Position numbers and translations under genes: made by a program. Below the pieces are notes generated by a model. The model saw only the letters and a list, made by a program, of their open reading frames with translations, did not search any database and was not told where the DNA came from. From Aphelenchoides besseyi (taxonomy: Eukaryota; Nematoda; Chromadorea; Rhabditida; Aphelenchoididae), in assembly GCA_024699855.1 (NCBI GenBank), contig JAMPIQ010000001.1:3224001-3288000 (forward strand): a stretch of 64,000 nt of DNA, read 5' to 3'. Below, piece after piece: positions 46,885 through 60,048 of this stretch (the first letter of the stretch is position 1; every line of letters begins with the position of its first letter).

Positions 46885-48188
46885 ATGTCTTCGAATGTCA
46901 ACGAGTCTTCTGATCATTTGGAGTTCATTCTCCGATTCTCACTTCAAAAGATCGCCGATCAGAAGATTTGTTGTCCGGACAATTGGACCGTTCTGCAGCT
47001 CAAAAAACATATTCTCGAAACGTGCGATTCCAAACCGGTAAGCGTATTTGTTCTTATGGTTGTCAAGTAGAGATTTAGGAGATCGAGAATCAACGGCTTA
47101 TCTATGCCGGTCATCTGATGCGAAATGAACAGAAATTGTCCGATGTTTTCAATCGTACCGTTGTCGAAGGTGCCAGCAAGGACGAAACGGGTGTACAAGT
47201 GGTACATGTGGTGATTGCTACAAAGGAGGATGTGAACGCCAAGAAGTCGACCGGAACGAATGAATTGCGTAGTCGATCGAATGCACAAACAAGGTAAGAA
47301 CATAAGGTTACAGGTTCTTAATATCTTCTTTGTTTCAGCGACAGTTCAACGCCAAATTTGCAGTTCAGTTCAGCGACAATTCCAACTTTCGACGGAATAC
47401 CTCAAGATGTTAATCAGGCATATACCTTAGCTTACCATAATTAGTAAGTGATGTTATTTAACGAGCACGTAGTCCATACTCTTTAGTTTACGCGGATACT
47501 ACACTCAACAAAATCCCAGCTTGCGTGGTGAACTTCAAATGACTTTTGGTGGAAGTGGAACGACAAGTCGACCGATGGCCGTTGTGACGGGACTACAAAA
47601 CGTAAGATCTAATTCTTTTTTCCTTGTAGACGTAGACATTTCAGGCTCAACCAAACGCACAGGTTCAACAACCGGCAGAAAACGAACGAGTTGCTGCTGC
47701 AGGTGTCGAAGCGAACAATCAAGCACCCGACTTCCTCGATCTTTTGTACAAACTGATTCGTTTGGCATTTTTGGGCGCAATTGTTCTGTATTCATCGATG
47801 GAGCGAATCATTTTTGTTGTTTTGCTGATTTCGTTAATGTGGTATGTACAGTGACTTGATTCTTTTAGTCACGAGTGTATTCAGGTACGTGCACATGAGA
47901 CGGGAACGCGACAATCGTGCCGCCGGAAATCAGAATACGAATGCACGTAACGAGCCAGCAAACCAGATGCCGGTAAGTGACCAATTGAAGTTGTTGGACG
48001 TTAGTTCGATTGTTTTATAGGCGAATCCACAAGCTGAAGACGGAGAGAATGCGAACGATGCGAACAACAACGAGCTCATCGCCGAAGCGGCACCAGCACA
48101 AGCAAGTGCGTGGTTGGTGTTTCGGAACACGATCACTTCGTTCTTTGCCTCACTGGTTCCCGAACCTTTGCCGGTGAATGTAAATTGA
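46885..48188 (+). CDS. HERPUD2-like: HERPUD-like ubiquitin-domain ER membrane protein
   Basis: This is a homologue of the Herp proteins, which scaffold the HRD1 ER-associated degradation complex. The N-terminus is a ubiquitin-like domain (CCPDNWTVLQLKKHILETCD, then QRLIYAGHLMRNEQKLSDVF). A Gln/Asn-rich linker (AYTLAYHN, LRGYYTQQNP) precedes the hydrophobic hairpin LYKLIRLAFLGAIVLYSSME with IIFVVLLISLMWYV. The tail is Asn/Ala/Glu-rich and ends FASLVPEPLPVNVN, resembling the Herp C-terminus. About seven introns are seen. It is divergent from the bra-1-like gene, 400 bp away. TTTATAG 8 nt before the ATG may be a trans-splice site. Confidence 0.88.
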
Positions 48189-49828
48189 CAAACATTCGGT
48201 TTCTACAAAATCCAACAATCATCATCGCACGGTTATCAGCAGCAGAAAAGGCACGCGTAAACTTTTAGTTCGCCGAATAGTGAATACTTCCATATTTTGT
48301 TTGTTTTGTACATACAAGCGAGAGAACAAGGAGCAGGTTCAATCGCTGTTTTTCGCTAAATTTTTAAATAAAATCGTCCTCAGAAGTTTGATTGTCGATC
48401 ATAAAACCTTGTGTTTGCATTCGATCCCAGCGGACCAACGACGAAAATGATTCACAAGAAAAATTGCTGATCAGCAAGTGACCAGGAAGCTAAATATGTT
48501 GAAACCGTTGAAGTGCAATTGATCATTTTTGTTGCAATTTGGTTTTGACATCGACGTTCATGTGTTCATTGACGCTTCTCGTTCATTTGAATCGAGATTT
48601 TTACGATCAACGGATCTTAACGACCTTTCACTAACAGTCCACTCGCTACTTATCGTCAAAAAACACGAGTTGTTAAACGGGTGGGGGTTTCGCTTTCCAT
48701 CGTTTTTACAATCTTCATACCGTAAAACAACAAGTACAAACGTGGAGAAATGACCATGCGATGAAAAGCGAATTCGAGGTCATTGCCGCAATTCAAGGTT
48801 GGCGGGGCCAGCGGTGACAGTTGGTGTAAGTTATCGTTTTGGATTTGCGTTTTTGATCAGTTTTTCCCCTCCAATAAGGTATTTTGGTTTTTCGTTGTCA
48901 ACTCGTTGTCTGGTCAAGATGGTGTAACGACGAGCATATTCCACTGCCCCACATTGTTGCATTCGTTGGTTTTCACGTTCCGCGCTTTTCGTCTTCCATC
49001 CAATGGCTAATTTTTGTATTTATTCGCGCGCCGTCATTCCAGTCCGTCGAAGAAGCGCCAATGTCCAGCGAGCTATTCGTGTTGGTTACACGCACGTTGT
49101 TCCATTCATTTCACTTGCGCGTTTTTCGCCGCTTTTTTTTACGCATCCCGATCTCCGTGAACAATCGCCCATCGCCACGCAAACCAGCTTTCCTTCAACT
49201 CTTCCCCGACGGCAAAAACATCAACCAATAGCTCTTTCTATTCTTGCCCATCTTCTTTTTCCCACTTTCTTCGCAATCAACGACTTTCAGTGTTGCGTCA
49301 CCGAAAGCCGCCGACCTTCAACTTCACCTTCACACTTCTTTTCACCTTGGCACACATTTCGAATTTCATACACGATTCTTCGGATTTGAAGGCGGGTATT
49401 CGAATCTTCAAAGACGATTGACATTTTGCCAATTGGAATGACAATTGTTTCCGTGAGATTTCGCATTTATTCGGGCCCCGATTAGAGAGGAGAGAATCGA
49501 AAATGGTTGGTGTCCTTGTTCTCATTTTTGTATCGATTCTTGAGCGAAATTTTGTTTTGCACCATTTTTAACATGCGCGGTGAAGGACATCTATTTTTCA
49601 CGTCCACCCGGCACGATCAGTCTCCACCTCTTTCTGCTTTGACATTGACCTTGTTCTCCTTTGGCGATTCCCGACACGTCCCTTTCTGCACTTTCGGTTA
49701 TGCCGCTGGTCTAGTCGAAGTTCCGACCAAATTTTACTTCTCACGAGTTGTGCGTTGCATTGTAATTGTCTTGTCGGTTAATTACACGTTTTCCTATCTT
49801 CAGGCCGACGCCTCTCATCGATTGGCCA
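48189..49828. promoter_or_regulatory. Upstream region of the blmp-1 gene
   Basis: About 1.6 kb between HERPUD and the first recognised blmp-1 exon, whose acceptor TCTTCAG ends at 49803. It should contain the HERPUD 3' UTR, the blmp-1 promoter and probably a 5' exon. Overlapping open frames (48884-49441, 49507-49938) are Phe/Ser-rich and lack similarity; the last overlaps the real exon in a different frame. Confidence 0.4.
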
Positions 49829-52800
49829 ATGGGTGCCGATTCGGGCAGTTCCTCCGCCTTCACCAAAGAACCACAAGCTGCTCAACCGGCCGGATTTGTC
49901 GAACGTCAACGAAGAGCGCCAGTCGATTGGTCATCTGATAATTCGGGTAAACGATTTTACGAACCATTCCATCGAACTGCGTCATTCATTCGATTTCTGC
50001 ATTGGCCCGCTCTCTTCGAAATGTCATTTCTTTTCTCTTAATGTCCAATACAAGAAAGTTGTGATTACGAGCTCCGATATGATCGCTGGTTAATCATTTT
50101 CAATGTTTTCGCTTCAATTTCGCTCAATCAAAAATGAAAAGTCGAATTGACATTTTGAATCGTTTCTCATAGTTCAAAACTACTGTAGTTCGAAGACCCA
50201 ATTCTGTCTGTTTAACTTGAGACTTCAATTCAGAAGGCACAACATCCACGAGTTATAATGGAGTAAGCGAGTTGAGAGGTGCGGCCAATTCGAATGCCAT
50301 TTCATCAACAAACGAATGGGAGCGAAAAGAGCTTTCTGATCGAACTCTCGACAACCTTTGCGTTTTTCATGTTCCCGATAAGCCGTTGAAACTTCAGGTA
50401 ATTTATCGACCACAACGCGAATCGCAATCTTAACGATATTTTTAGGATCCTGAAAATTGTGCCACCAGTTCTATTCCGTTGAATCTTGCGCTCAAGCCTT
50501 CGGGAGTCTATCATGGCGTAAGTTTGAAGACATGAAGCAATAAAGTTGGAGGAGACTCGTTGATAAGCGAGCAATCACAATTTTATTGCGCGTTGACTGT
50601 CACTCTGATTGATTTCCTTCACTTCAGGAGACGGGTGTTTGGACTGTGAGCTTTATTCCGGCCTATTCTCGTTTCGGTCCAATTTCGGGTAAATCATACC
50701 CACCGACCGTCAACGAATCGATGTTAACACCCGCCGAAGCCTTAACTCCAACAAATGGCAACATGATTGTGGGCGGAGCTCTCGACGTTCCGATCAACTC
50801 GACCCAATCAAACGCTATTCGTGATCGTCGACAAACAACTGTCAATCCACAACGTTGGAGAATATTTTCGAAGAGCGGAGCACGTGTCGAGAAGATCATT
50901 GATACGTCAAATCCGAAAAAGTCCAATTGGATGTGTTTTGTTAAATTGGCTCAGAAGCAAGAGTCCCAAAATCTGATCGCTTGCCAGGTGCGTTCTACTA
51001 CAAACCTCATCGTTGCTTGCGAGGAGTATTGTTGCTCGAGATCGTGACATGGGTTCATTGAGTCAAATTTGTTAGGGAAAACGAAATTCCAGCTGCCGAT
51101 AGAGATTAAAAATCTCGCCTCCACTTTTCGTTGCCTAAATTTCTCATTGATGCTGTGGGTCTTTTGAATTTTTACGCGGGCCTCAATTAACATACACTGT
51201 TAACGATACAAAACCTCTTCGGGCCGACCCACAAATTTCATTCCAACAACCGTTCGCGAAACGTTGCGAACGCTCGTTTTCACTTCAGATTGTTTCTTGG
51301 TCTCTTCGTTACACCAAAACGACAGAAACCTTCTGGGAAAGGAAGTACGTAATGACATTAGGACCATACGTAGACCGAAAGTGCACGAGTTACGATCTTT
51401 GAAATCTTGTTCAGGACGTTATTAACAGGTGTTTTCACTACGAACTCGTCACCGTTTAACTATCGTATCTTTTTCGTGAATCCTTGGGTGGGCGGTTTGT
51501 GCAGACGAACAGTTGATGGCATACTCGCTTTTGTCTTTATAATGAACGCTGGTTTACGATGAGATCTCAGATTTCCAAAAAATTGTTGAATTGGTCTCTT
51601 ACGCAAACAACCAACTTCATTTCATTTTCCCACGATCTCTTAAGCACATGCTTTGACTTATTACGGTCATTGTTTCAATTGTTTCATTTTCCGCTTTCAG
51701 ATTGACGGTGAAATGTACTTCTATTCGATCAAATCCATAAATCCGAATACCGAACTTCTTGTATGGTATAGTCGAGACTACGCACAGCGAATTCAAATGC
51801 CTGCCAATTGTGAATTTTGGCGTCAAAATGCAGCGAACTCATTTGCCAATTTGGCGGTTACCGTCGTGGAGCCAACACTTCCGAGTTCTCGTGCCGTTGA
51901 CCTACTCATGCGACAACCCAACTCATCGAATGATTTGAAGAGCGAAAAACCCCAAACGCCATCTCGTCATGCCTCTTCATCACTTTCACAAAACACCTTG
52001 GTTCACTCGCCAGTGGCATGTTCGTCGTCTGCAGCCTCCGAATTTCACGTTTTTGATGAGCGATCAACGTCATCACATTCGGCTACAGAATCTGCTTCCT
52101 CGTCTCCGCGAAACTCATCGCGTGGGAAAGAGCGACATAGCGAAGAACGTCAAGAGCCAGCAGATTTACCCGTCGCAAATCACACACCTGTACAACGACC
52201 CGACATTATTCAAGCTCCGTTACATCGACCGGTGCCTTTAAAACATCCTCTTCCAATACATTCACCGCCGGCTTCTCAACCACAGACTTCGATTTGCCAA
52301 CCCGAACCATCTTCATTGTTTCGATCCACACCTTCATTAACTCATTTAAGTACTTTACTTCAAGACTACTGGAGACGTGCAGCATTAGGTGCTGGCTCAA
52401 CTACTGACGCTCTTGGAGCTTTGAATTCGGTCGTCGGCCAACAATCCACTCCATCACTTTCCACGAATCCACTTACCGGTGGCCTTTGGGTTCAACCGAA
52501 TCCCCAAATGGGTATTGTACCGCAAAATCTGAATGCAAGTTCGTTAACTGGTGGCCGATATGCTGCTGAAGTTTCACTGCCATCATTTGCTGCAACAGCT
52601 TTTCAACCGCCGACACAAACGCCCGTTGCCAACTCTTCGTTGCTATATGCAATGGCAGCTGCGGCATCGCAACAAACCGTCGTTCCGACAGCCCAACAAT
52701 CGATTGATTTGGCAGCGCAGTTCAATGCCGTTTTAGCTGCGAGTGATTTCGGACTTTCGGCTTATCATCAACTACTCACCGGCGATGTTCCGACTCCAGC

Positions 52801-53681
52801 ACACGCTACTCCAATGGAAATTGATGTTTCACTTCCGTCCGCTACCGCCACTCAACCACCAATGACCGCCAGTATTCGAAGCACAAATGATAAAACCGTT
52901 AGTTCAACTGCTACATCAGACCCAAAGGTATGTTGCATAAACGTTCCGTTTCCTTATTAATTGATTGTTTTAGTTTTGGCAATCGAATGTTAACGGTCGA
53001 ACTCGTTATCAATGCACTGAATGTGCGAAGTCGTTCGGTCAAGTGAGTTGACGTGCAGAATGTTTTGCAAATAGAATCTAAATTTCAGTTGAGTAACCTG
53101 AAGGTTCATTTGAGGGTTCATAGCGGAGAGAAACCGTACGCCTGTCCGAAATGTCATAAGCGTTTTTCGCAACTTGCACACCTGCAAAAACATGACCTTG
53201 TTCATACTGGTTAGTTGAAAGCGTAAACATTGTTTAATTAACTTAAATATTTAGGTGAAAAACCTCACGCCTGTTCGTACTGTGACAAGCGTTTCAGTTC
53301 AACTTCAAACCTGAAAACTCACATGCGGTATGTAATTTGGAAATCTAAACTCTTACTCCTCTGTTTTTCTTTAGATTACACTCCGGACAACGACCATTTT
53401 CCTGTGATATCTGCCATTTAAGTTTCACTCAACTCGTACATTTGAAGTTACATCAGCGATTGCACAGTCAAACTCGTCCATTCAATTGTCAGAGCTGTGG
53501 CAGGGATTACATCTCTTCGTCTGGATTACGTACTCATTGGAAAAACACCTCGTGCAAACCTCAATCATCCAATGAGCTTCGAGATCTTGAGGCATATGCG
53601 AACAGATCACTCACTGATGTTTTAATTCCCGATTCTCAAGTTACAAGTAGTACACCGCTTTTTCATTCGCAAACTTGTTAA
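49829..53681 (+). CDS. blmp-1: BLMP-1 / PRDM1 zinc-finger transcription factor
   Basis: This is a nuclear repressor of the PRDM1 (Blimp-1) family, which in C. elegans controls developmental timing, molting and gonad migration. The PR (SET-like) domain spans about 50390-51800 and includes [20 protein letters not shown] and [21 protein letters not shown] Ser/Pro/Gln-rich linker of about 350 residues, mostly in one exon (51700-52927), follows. Then come four C2H2 fingers ([64 protein letters not shown]) and a fifth degenerate C2HC finger, as in PRDM1. A 0.7 kb intron (about 50989-51700) interrupts the PR domain. The start at 49829 is the first ATG of the first recognisable exon; an earlier exon is possible. 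Confidence 0.92.
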
Positions 53682-53896
53682 CATTTTCGAATTAAGTAAC
53701 AACCTGTAAATTAAGCTTTTTCCGAGTTATAGTAAACAAATTTAGAAGTATTTTAATTTATTCTCAATCGGCCTTTTCATTTGTTTGTCTTTTCATTTAA
53801 ATTATCCGTTAGTTGACCTTTCTAACTAGTGATTCAGGATAAAAACCCTATTGATTTAGTCCCGTATTTATGAAAAGAGGTCAAATCGAAACAAAG

Positions 53897-55690
53897 TTAA
53901 AGTGCGTCATTATTTGAAAGAATCTCGCGATGAACTGAAACGGTTGGAGAACTGTGAGCAGTACCGACATAAGAGACTTTACGTGACGTGCATGATCTTG
54001 AATCCGGATCCAATGGTGATTGGGGAACATCGGTGATTGTGCTCATGATTTGAAGTTGAGACGGACGACGTGAATTCGATCTCGATGCTGACGCTTCGTC
54101 GAATGAAAAAGCTTGAGGAGAAGCTCCGAGTCGGACTCTCGCTGTTCGACTTTTTGCCACAGATATTCGTCTCGAAAAATTTAACGATACCGTTGTGTTG
54201 TTGGGGCTGAACGCAGAAAGAGAGTTGTTGGTTAAGGAATCGGCCGGTCGTCGAATTGCTCGTTTCCTTTCGGCCAACGACGATGATCGGGCATTTGAGA
54301 GCGAGGTTGCTGGTTGACAGCACAGAAGACTTTGAAGTTCGGAGTAAATTTGTTGAAACGAAAAATACGAGTAGACACAAAGATAAGGGCTGAGATAAGA
54401 GATATGTTTTGCATTGTTGAAAGAACAAACCTTGCAGCCGAATTGAAGACGGCAAATGCGTAAAGTAACTTCGATAGAAGTGGAGAAATCGGTCGGTGAT
54501 GACTTGAAGCGCGAAGAAAATGTATAAACATCGCAATTGTGTATCTTGAAAAAACGAATTCGAATCCGAACATGCAAAACAAACTCACGGTGTCCAACAT
54601 AACAAAAAACTGAAAACAACAATAACGGTCATTTGTAATGTACGACTTTTTGCTCGTTCAAAGTTGTCTTGTCCTCCAGCTCTGCGCAAAAGCGCTTGAT
54701 TCTGTCCGCCTTGTGTTCCATCGCTTTTGGTTTTTAAAAATTTCGAACCTGAACACTGAACATGAACAAGCGCTTCACTAAATACCTTTAAATGATCCAC
54801 TTTTGATCGAAATTGAAATCAAAATACTGCTGTAGCAAACCACAATGACCAGCAGTGGCAGGATGTAGACTTCGAGAATGTTCAGAACCGAGAACCAAAA
54901 AGTAACTTTCGGTGAAATCAAACCAATTAAGTCCGAAGACACACATTGTGTATACCACGGAAAACATGGATGAACCTAAACTCTAGAATCAAAATATCTT
55001 CACGAAATAAACTGACCGCCGTTCTGAAGATATAAACTTGAGGCAACGAACTGAGAAAAGCCGTAGTCCACGCAATAGCAATCATTCGAAGGACGTGCTT
55101 CTTGGCGTTAATCGAATACAATGGAAATAAGATCGAGTAGAATCGATCCAGCGATAAACACATCAAAATGTTGGCGGAAAGTGAAACACCGAAAACGTCG
55201 AAAAACTTGCAAAGACGACATAGCTGCAAAATTTTCTGGTGCGTTTTCTTGAGTCGCTCGCTTACCGTGTCTCCTCCCAACCACATGCCCGTAATGTTGT
55301 GGATAACTTCTTTCGGAATATAACTAAATTGCTTGTTATTTGCTTCATAAACATGAACGTACATTAACGTTACTAACAAGTGGGCTATCGTGTTGTGAAG
55401 CAATAGCGAGTGAATTCGTCGTCGTTTAGACATTTGATTTCTACAAACAAAAAACTCGCATTTTGCACACTTCTACTCACCTTAAAAGTATCATGAAAAT
55501 ACTCATGTTTCCTGAAAACAATCATTTAAGTGGACAACGTAAAGAGTACCCAGGAGTGCAATGACAAAAACCACCAAGTAAATTGAGACAATAAAGAACG
55601 TCTGAAACAAAGTCTAGTGATTTTCGAGTTATTCAGACGAACCTCGCTTGTGAATTCTAAGCTTGGTAAACGAGCCGTGGTACAATTCAT
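53897..55690 (-). CDS. gnrr-like: GnRH/AKH-receptor-like GPCR
   Basis: This is a rhodopsin-type peptide receptor of the GnRH/adipokinetic hormone/corazonin group. The ATG at 55690 opens a short N-terminus with an NCT sequon. TM1 ends GNMSIFMILL; TM2 has HSLLLHNTIAHLLVTL; the family signature before TM3 is GGDTLCRLCKFFDVFG; TM3 ends LSLDRFYSI. Extracellular loop 2 has a Cys in FPWYTQC; TM5 is VLNILEVYILPLLVIVVCYS; TM6 is LQMTVIVVFSFLLCWTP; TM7 holds YAFAVFNSAASPYLCVYSYF. The Ser-rich C-tail is long. Non-standard residues: His at the usual Asp of TM2, DRF for DRY, and Ser-Pro in place of Asn-Pro in TM7. About nine introns are seen. It converges with blmp-1. Confidence 0.88.
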
Positions 55691-57173
55691 TGAGAAACAA
55701 CGAAGTAACTGAGCGTAAGAGATAATTCGACATTCACGTTTCTTTTGTTGATTCACAACTCGCCATTTGTCTTCAAAACTCACTGAACGTTTGGTTAATT
55801 ATACGACAGAAGGTCTGAAATTCGCACTCAATTGTAATTTCTATTCAACACAACCGAATGATTGCGCAACGCGTGGGAGCAACTAAAAGAAGAAAACGAA
55901 CTTCGAAATAAACACCATGGACTTAGTTGATTCTACGGCTTTTCAATTCAATGACAACAGTTGGCCTATGCAATTTATGATGGATGTTAATCGTCCAGCA
56001 AACGAACGCGACTCGTCATCGTTATGTATAGATAGCGGAGGGTCGCGCGTGTGTTTGAAAGGCATAGTATCAAATAAAACTGTAGAAATTAATTCCCAAA
56101 TTGCAACCTTTATTGAACTTCAATTAACAGCCACTCGCCTAATTAAACGGTACATCCCATATAACTTTAAATCACAAAGTTAATTCATAGACAGTTAGAT
56201 TATCAAACGAAGAAGCAAACAAAACGCTTATTACAAAGTTAATCGATTGCATTTGCCAAAACCTCTCAACTTCTACGTAGCCTACAGTACTAAACACGAA
56301 AAGAGAAAACAATCTAAGGTCAAGTGTTGAAGTCGAATTGAAGAATTCACCGTATTTGTCGCGCTCTCAACAACTCGTGTGCTTCAACGGGAGGGACATC
56401 TTCTCATTGCCAAAGGATTCAATGCCGTTCAATCCTATTACGAGAAATATTGAGGACGAGAAATGAGTCTGCAAACGAAAATTTTCAGTCGTATTGTCAG
56501 TTAAGCGTGAGGGTCAAGACGATATTCTGTTCATCATCGTGAGTCAATTTGACGACAAAAAATGACTTTTCCTGCTTTCCTTCCGCTCTTCTTGCCGCAA
56601 GTGTCCTGGTACGTTTGCTTTCTGATGTCCGAGTTCGACGAAAACGAATTGTCTTTGGATTTATGATTTGGCTTAGATTAATGGACGTAAATAAAAAGCT
56701 CGAAACACAAGTAAAAATGAAAAGACATCAAATGCACATGTTTGCTATTTCCGGTATGTTGGTGATCATTCGTTTCGAGTTGTTCAGTCGCTAATTACTT
56801 ATCACAAAACTTCTGAACGAAACCACAACATTGCAATTGGCAGCTTGAATTCAATGACATTTTGGATTCTAAATAAGCGGTTTTTATTGCGAAGGCACTT
56901 AACGATGGAACTTCCAACCGAACAATAGCGATGAATAAGCAATTTACTCAGTTGCTTCGTGACTTCGAAACTGTTCTTTCGGTTCTTTGATCATTGAAAC
57001 ACCAGTTTGTAGGTTCTTGAAAGTTAGATACGAAACATCGAATTCGAGAATCGAAACACCAGAAACTACATTCGAACGGTTTTATTCGCGGTGAGAACAC
57101 CCGACTGCGTCTATTTTCTTTGGCTTCTTCAGTTCGGCCATTTTGTCGAAATCATTGTTTTTGTTTCGTGAAA
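55691..57173. promoter_or_regulatory. Divergent region GPCR / STE24
   Basis: About 1.5 kb. It holds an ATG-started 88-codon frame at 55918-56183 (plus) and a shorter one near 56549, neither resembling any family. I read it as promoter and 5' UTR sequence of both neighbours; a small orphan gene cannot be excluded. Confidence 0.3.
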
Positions 57174-58928
57174 ATGCTCGAGTTGGATTGGAGTCCGCTT
57201 CAGGTTTTTTACTCGTTATGGTTGTTTTCGACGGCTTCGTTCGTTTGGGGTCTCTACGTTCATTTTCGTCAAGTGAGTTCGAAATGGTTGAGAATTGAAA
57301 GATCGAGTTTTAGTATCGTCTACATCGAGACACAGAAAAGCGTCCCGATTCTGTTGCGGAAATTATTTCCGTAGAAGATTATGAAAAAGCTCGTCTATAC
57401 TCACTTGCAAAGCATCGTTTTGGCTTCGTAAAGGATCTGGTTGGTCAAGTTGAGCAAACGGTAAGATGAACACTTCGATTGCTTTGAGAATTTGGATTCC
57501 AGTTGATTCTCTTTGCGTTTGTTACCGTCTACGTTTGGAATCGTAGTGGTGAGATTACGGAACGTTATTATGGCCAATCGGAGGTTTGTTTCGATTGTTC
57601 ACAATTTGCTTTGAATTCGAAAGTTTTCAGATCATTCAATCGATTGTATTTTCCGTGATTCACAATGTCCTTGGAATGATTACGGGTATTCCGTTCAAGT
57701 ACTACGAAACGTTTGTTATCGAAGAAGAATTTGGATTCAACAAGCAGGTAAACACGTTTGTAATCAACACGAAAACTCTGGTTTAGACCCCCGCATTTTT
57801 CTTCAAAGATCAGATCAAGAAGTTCGTTCTTAGTACGGTGATCACTTCTCCGATTATCGCGGTCGTAATTTGGATAATTCAAGCCGGAGGTCCCTATTTC
57901 TTTGTCTACGCGTGGATCTTCATTTCGTTTGTGATCTTCGTGAGTGTTTTTGAGATTTTCGATTTCGAACATGTTTCTTCTTTTAGGTCATGATGACCAT
58001 TTATCCCGAGTTTATTGCTCCGCTTTTCGACAAATACACTCCTCTACCAGAAAGTCCATTGAAGGAAAAGATTGAGGCGCTAGCTAGTCGCTTGGAGTTT
58101 CCGTTGACTAAACTGTACGTCGTAGAGGGCTCGAAACGCTCGGCACACAGCAACGCTTATGTAATCATTTTACGTGTACTTCTCATCGATAATCGTTTGG
58201 GTTTAGATGTACGGTTTCCACAAGAACAAACGAATCGTGCTTTTCGATACGCTTCTTGACGAGGAAATGAACAAACGTTTGAAGGCGTTGCATGACGACA
58301 ACAAGGATGAGACAAAGGAAGCGGAAGAAAAGCCATCGGAAGAAGAGAAACCAACTGAAGAAGATCCAAAGAAGGTATTTTGAACGTTTTACTTACAATA
58401 CTAACTATTATGTTAAGAACAAGAAGCCAAAGGGAATGTCTGATGACGAAGTTGTTGCAGTTCTGGGTCATGAACTTGGTAGGAAATTAATGCTATCAGT
58501 CAATCAGATTCCCAAGTTTAGGTCATTGGAAATTGAATCATACGATTATGATGTTAGTTATTGCCGAATTGAATTTGTTCTTTGTTTTGGTCGTTTTCTC
58601 GTACTTCTACAAGAGCACTGTAATCTACGAAGCCTTCGGTTTCAAATCTCAACCGGTACTCATTGGACTCACACTGGTTCTCCAATACGTACTTGGACCG
58701 TTCAACGAACTTATGGGATTGGCTATGAGCTGCTTGAGTCGTTATAACGAGTTCAATGCCGATAAATTTTCGGCCGATTTGGGATACGCAGACTTATTGT
58801 CGAAAGCTCTGATCAAATTGAGTGGGCAAAACCTCTCGATGCCAATTGACGATCATATCTACTCAATGGTTAATCACAGTCATCCTCCAGTTGTTGAACG
58901 TATCGCTGCAATGAAGAAATACCATTAA
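57174..58928 (+). CDS. fce-1-like: CAAX prenyl protease 1 (STE24/ZMPSTE24)
   Basis: This multi-spanning ER and inner-nuclear-membrane zinc metalloprotease clips -AAX from farnesylated proteins and processes prelamin A in mammals. Landmarks are [73 protein letters not shown], the zinc motif [10 protein letters not shown] and the downstream Glu ligand in [10 protein letters not shown] phase-1 intron (about 58480-58521) splits HELGHW; the reading is clean once removed. The protein ends MKKYH after [11 protein letters not shown], close to the family's usual length. About nine short introns are seen. AATAAA is at about 58968. Confidence 0.95.
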
Positions 58929-59165
58929 TTAACAGATTACTGCTTTTATCATGTTATAACTTTAAATTAATAAACTTATTACTTTGCAACTGACAATACG
59001 GAAACAGTAAGATTAAGAACAAAAGCATTAAGTAAAGAGAATCTCGAAGGAAAGTTGACTCAGTCGACAAAATCCTGTCACTTCAGTTTTTCTCAGTTTT
59101 GCAATTGAATAGAAATTTGCGTGCTGTCTTCTGAACGACCGTTTGATGTCCTAGTTGTCATTGAA

Positions 59166-59172
59166 TTTGCAG
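59166..59172 (+). promoter_or_regulatory. Acceptor-like TTTGCAG just before the COA3 ATG
   Basis: TTTGCAG ends two bases before the COA3 ATG, and about 200 nt after the AATAAA of the upstream STE24 gene. It is a probable trans-splice site. The two genes may share an operon. Confidence 0.4.
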
Positions 59173-59174
59173 AA

Positions 59175-59602
59175 ATGTTGCGCTCTAAACTTTTGACACT
59201 GCGACCGAGTGCCGTTCGAGTTGTTTGGTCGTCGACGGTGGGCGGTTCGAATGCACCAATTACAATCAACGGCAAACCGGCATCCGAATTGTACGACGAG
59301 AAATCGGATCGACTTCAGACCATCGATATTGATGAGTTGCCTCGAGCTCAAAAACGATTCGCAGTTCAGTTCGAGAAGATCAACGCCGAGCGAATCAAAG
59401 ACATTTTCGCCAAAAACTACAAGGTAAACGATTCGATTTGATGTTTGTATGAGTTGCTTTTTCAGAACCATATTTCGATGGCTGTTCTCCTCACGCTTGT
59501 AATCAGCATCTACTACTACACAGTTTACGCGGTCAAACAGGAGACCTTCCTCGAAGAAATTGACGAAGAAGTGGCTCAAGAAAAAGGCGAGATTCGCAGA
59601 TA
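59175..59602 (+). CDS. COA3: Cytochrome c oxidase assembly factor COA3 (CCDC56)
   Basis: This small mitochondrial inner-membrane protein supports COX1 synthesis and early complex IV assembly. Two exons (intron about 59424-59465) give about 128 residues. The N-terminus is basic (MLRSKLLTLRPSAVRVVW), suiting mitochondrial import. The conserved core is RFAVQFEKINAERIKDIFAK, then one TM segment, MAVLLTLVISIYYYTVYAV, followed by the hallmark KQETFLEEIDEE. The pattern QxxxVxxxNxxRxKxI-TM-SVKQExFLxD is that of animal COA3. The intron lies directly before the TM. The family is divergent, but the match is good. Confidence 0.82.
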
Positions 59603-60048
59603 GGTGCTCTCACTATTAGGTTAATGTTTCTTTATTATAAATTGTTTTCAATCAACAGTCTATTTCTATGGATCTTAAGATAGAAGAACTCAATTCAAAT
59701 GCTTTAGTCTTCGGATTTCGGTTACTTCCATGAAGAAGTTGGTTTCGTCATGTTTTGCGGTTAAATCAAACTGTTTACTAGTTGTATCGTAAATGTGTTT
59801 ATACACAGCTTATCAAACGCAGAAACAGGAAATTCGAAGAACTGAGATTCGTATTTGAACGTACGAAGTAACACGGTTCGCGTAGGTTTGTGATCGGAGG
59901 TAGAAATGCGATGAATAGGAATTCGACAAATTCGTGGAATCTGTGTATTTAATGGACCTTGTAAATGCTACGAATTAATACGAAAGCAAACTCATTGAAA
60001 TGCGCAATGGGGATAAATACAGTTGAAGGGATGATACTGTACATTCGA

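Noticed and set aside
49507..49938. 143-codon plus-strand open frame upstream of blmp-1
   Set aside because: It overlaps the first recognised blmp-1 exon in another frame and has no similarity.
55918..56183. ATG-started 88-codon frame between the GPCR and STE24
   Set aside because: No signal peptide, domain or splice evidence. Considered as a possible peptide ligand gene for the neighbouring receptor, but no GnRH/AKH-like peptide is present.
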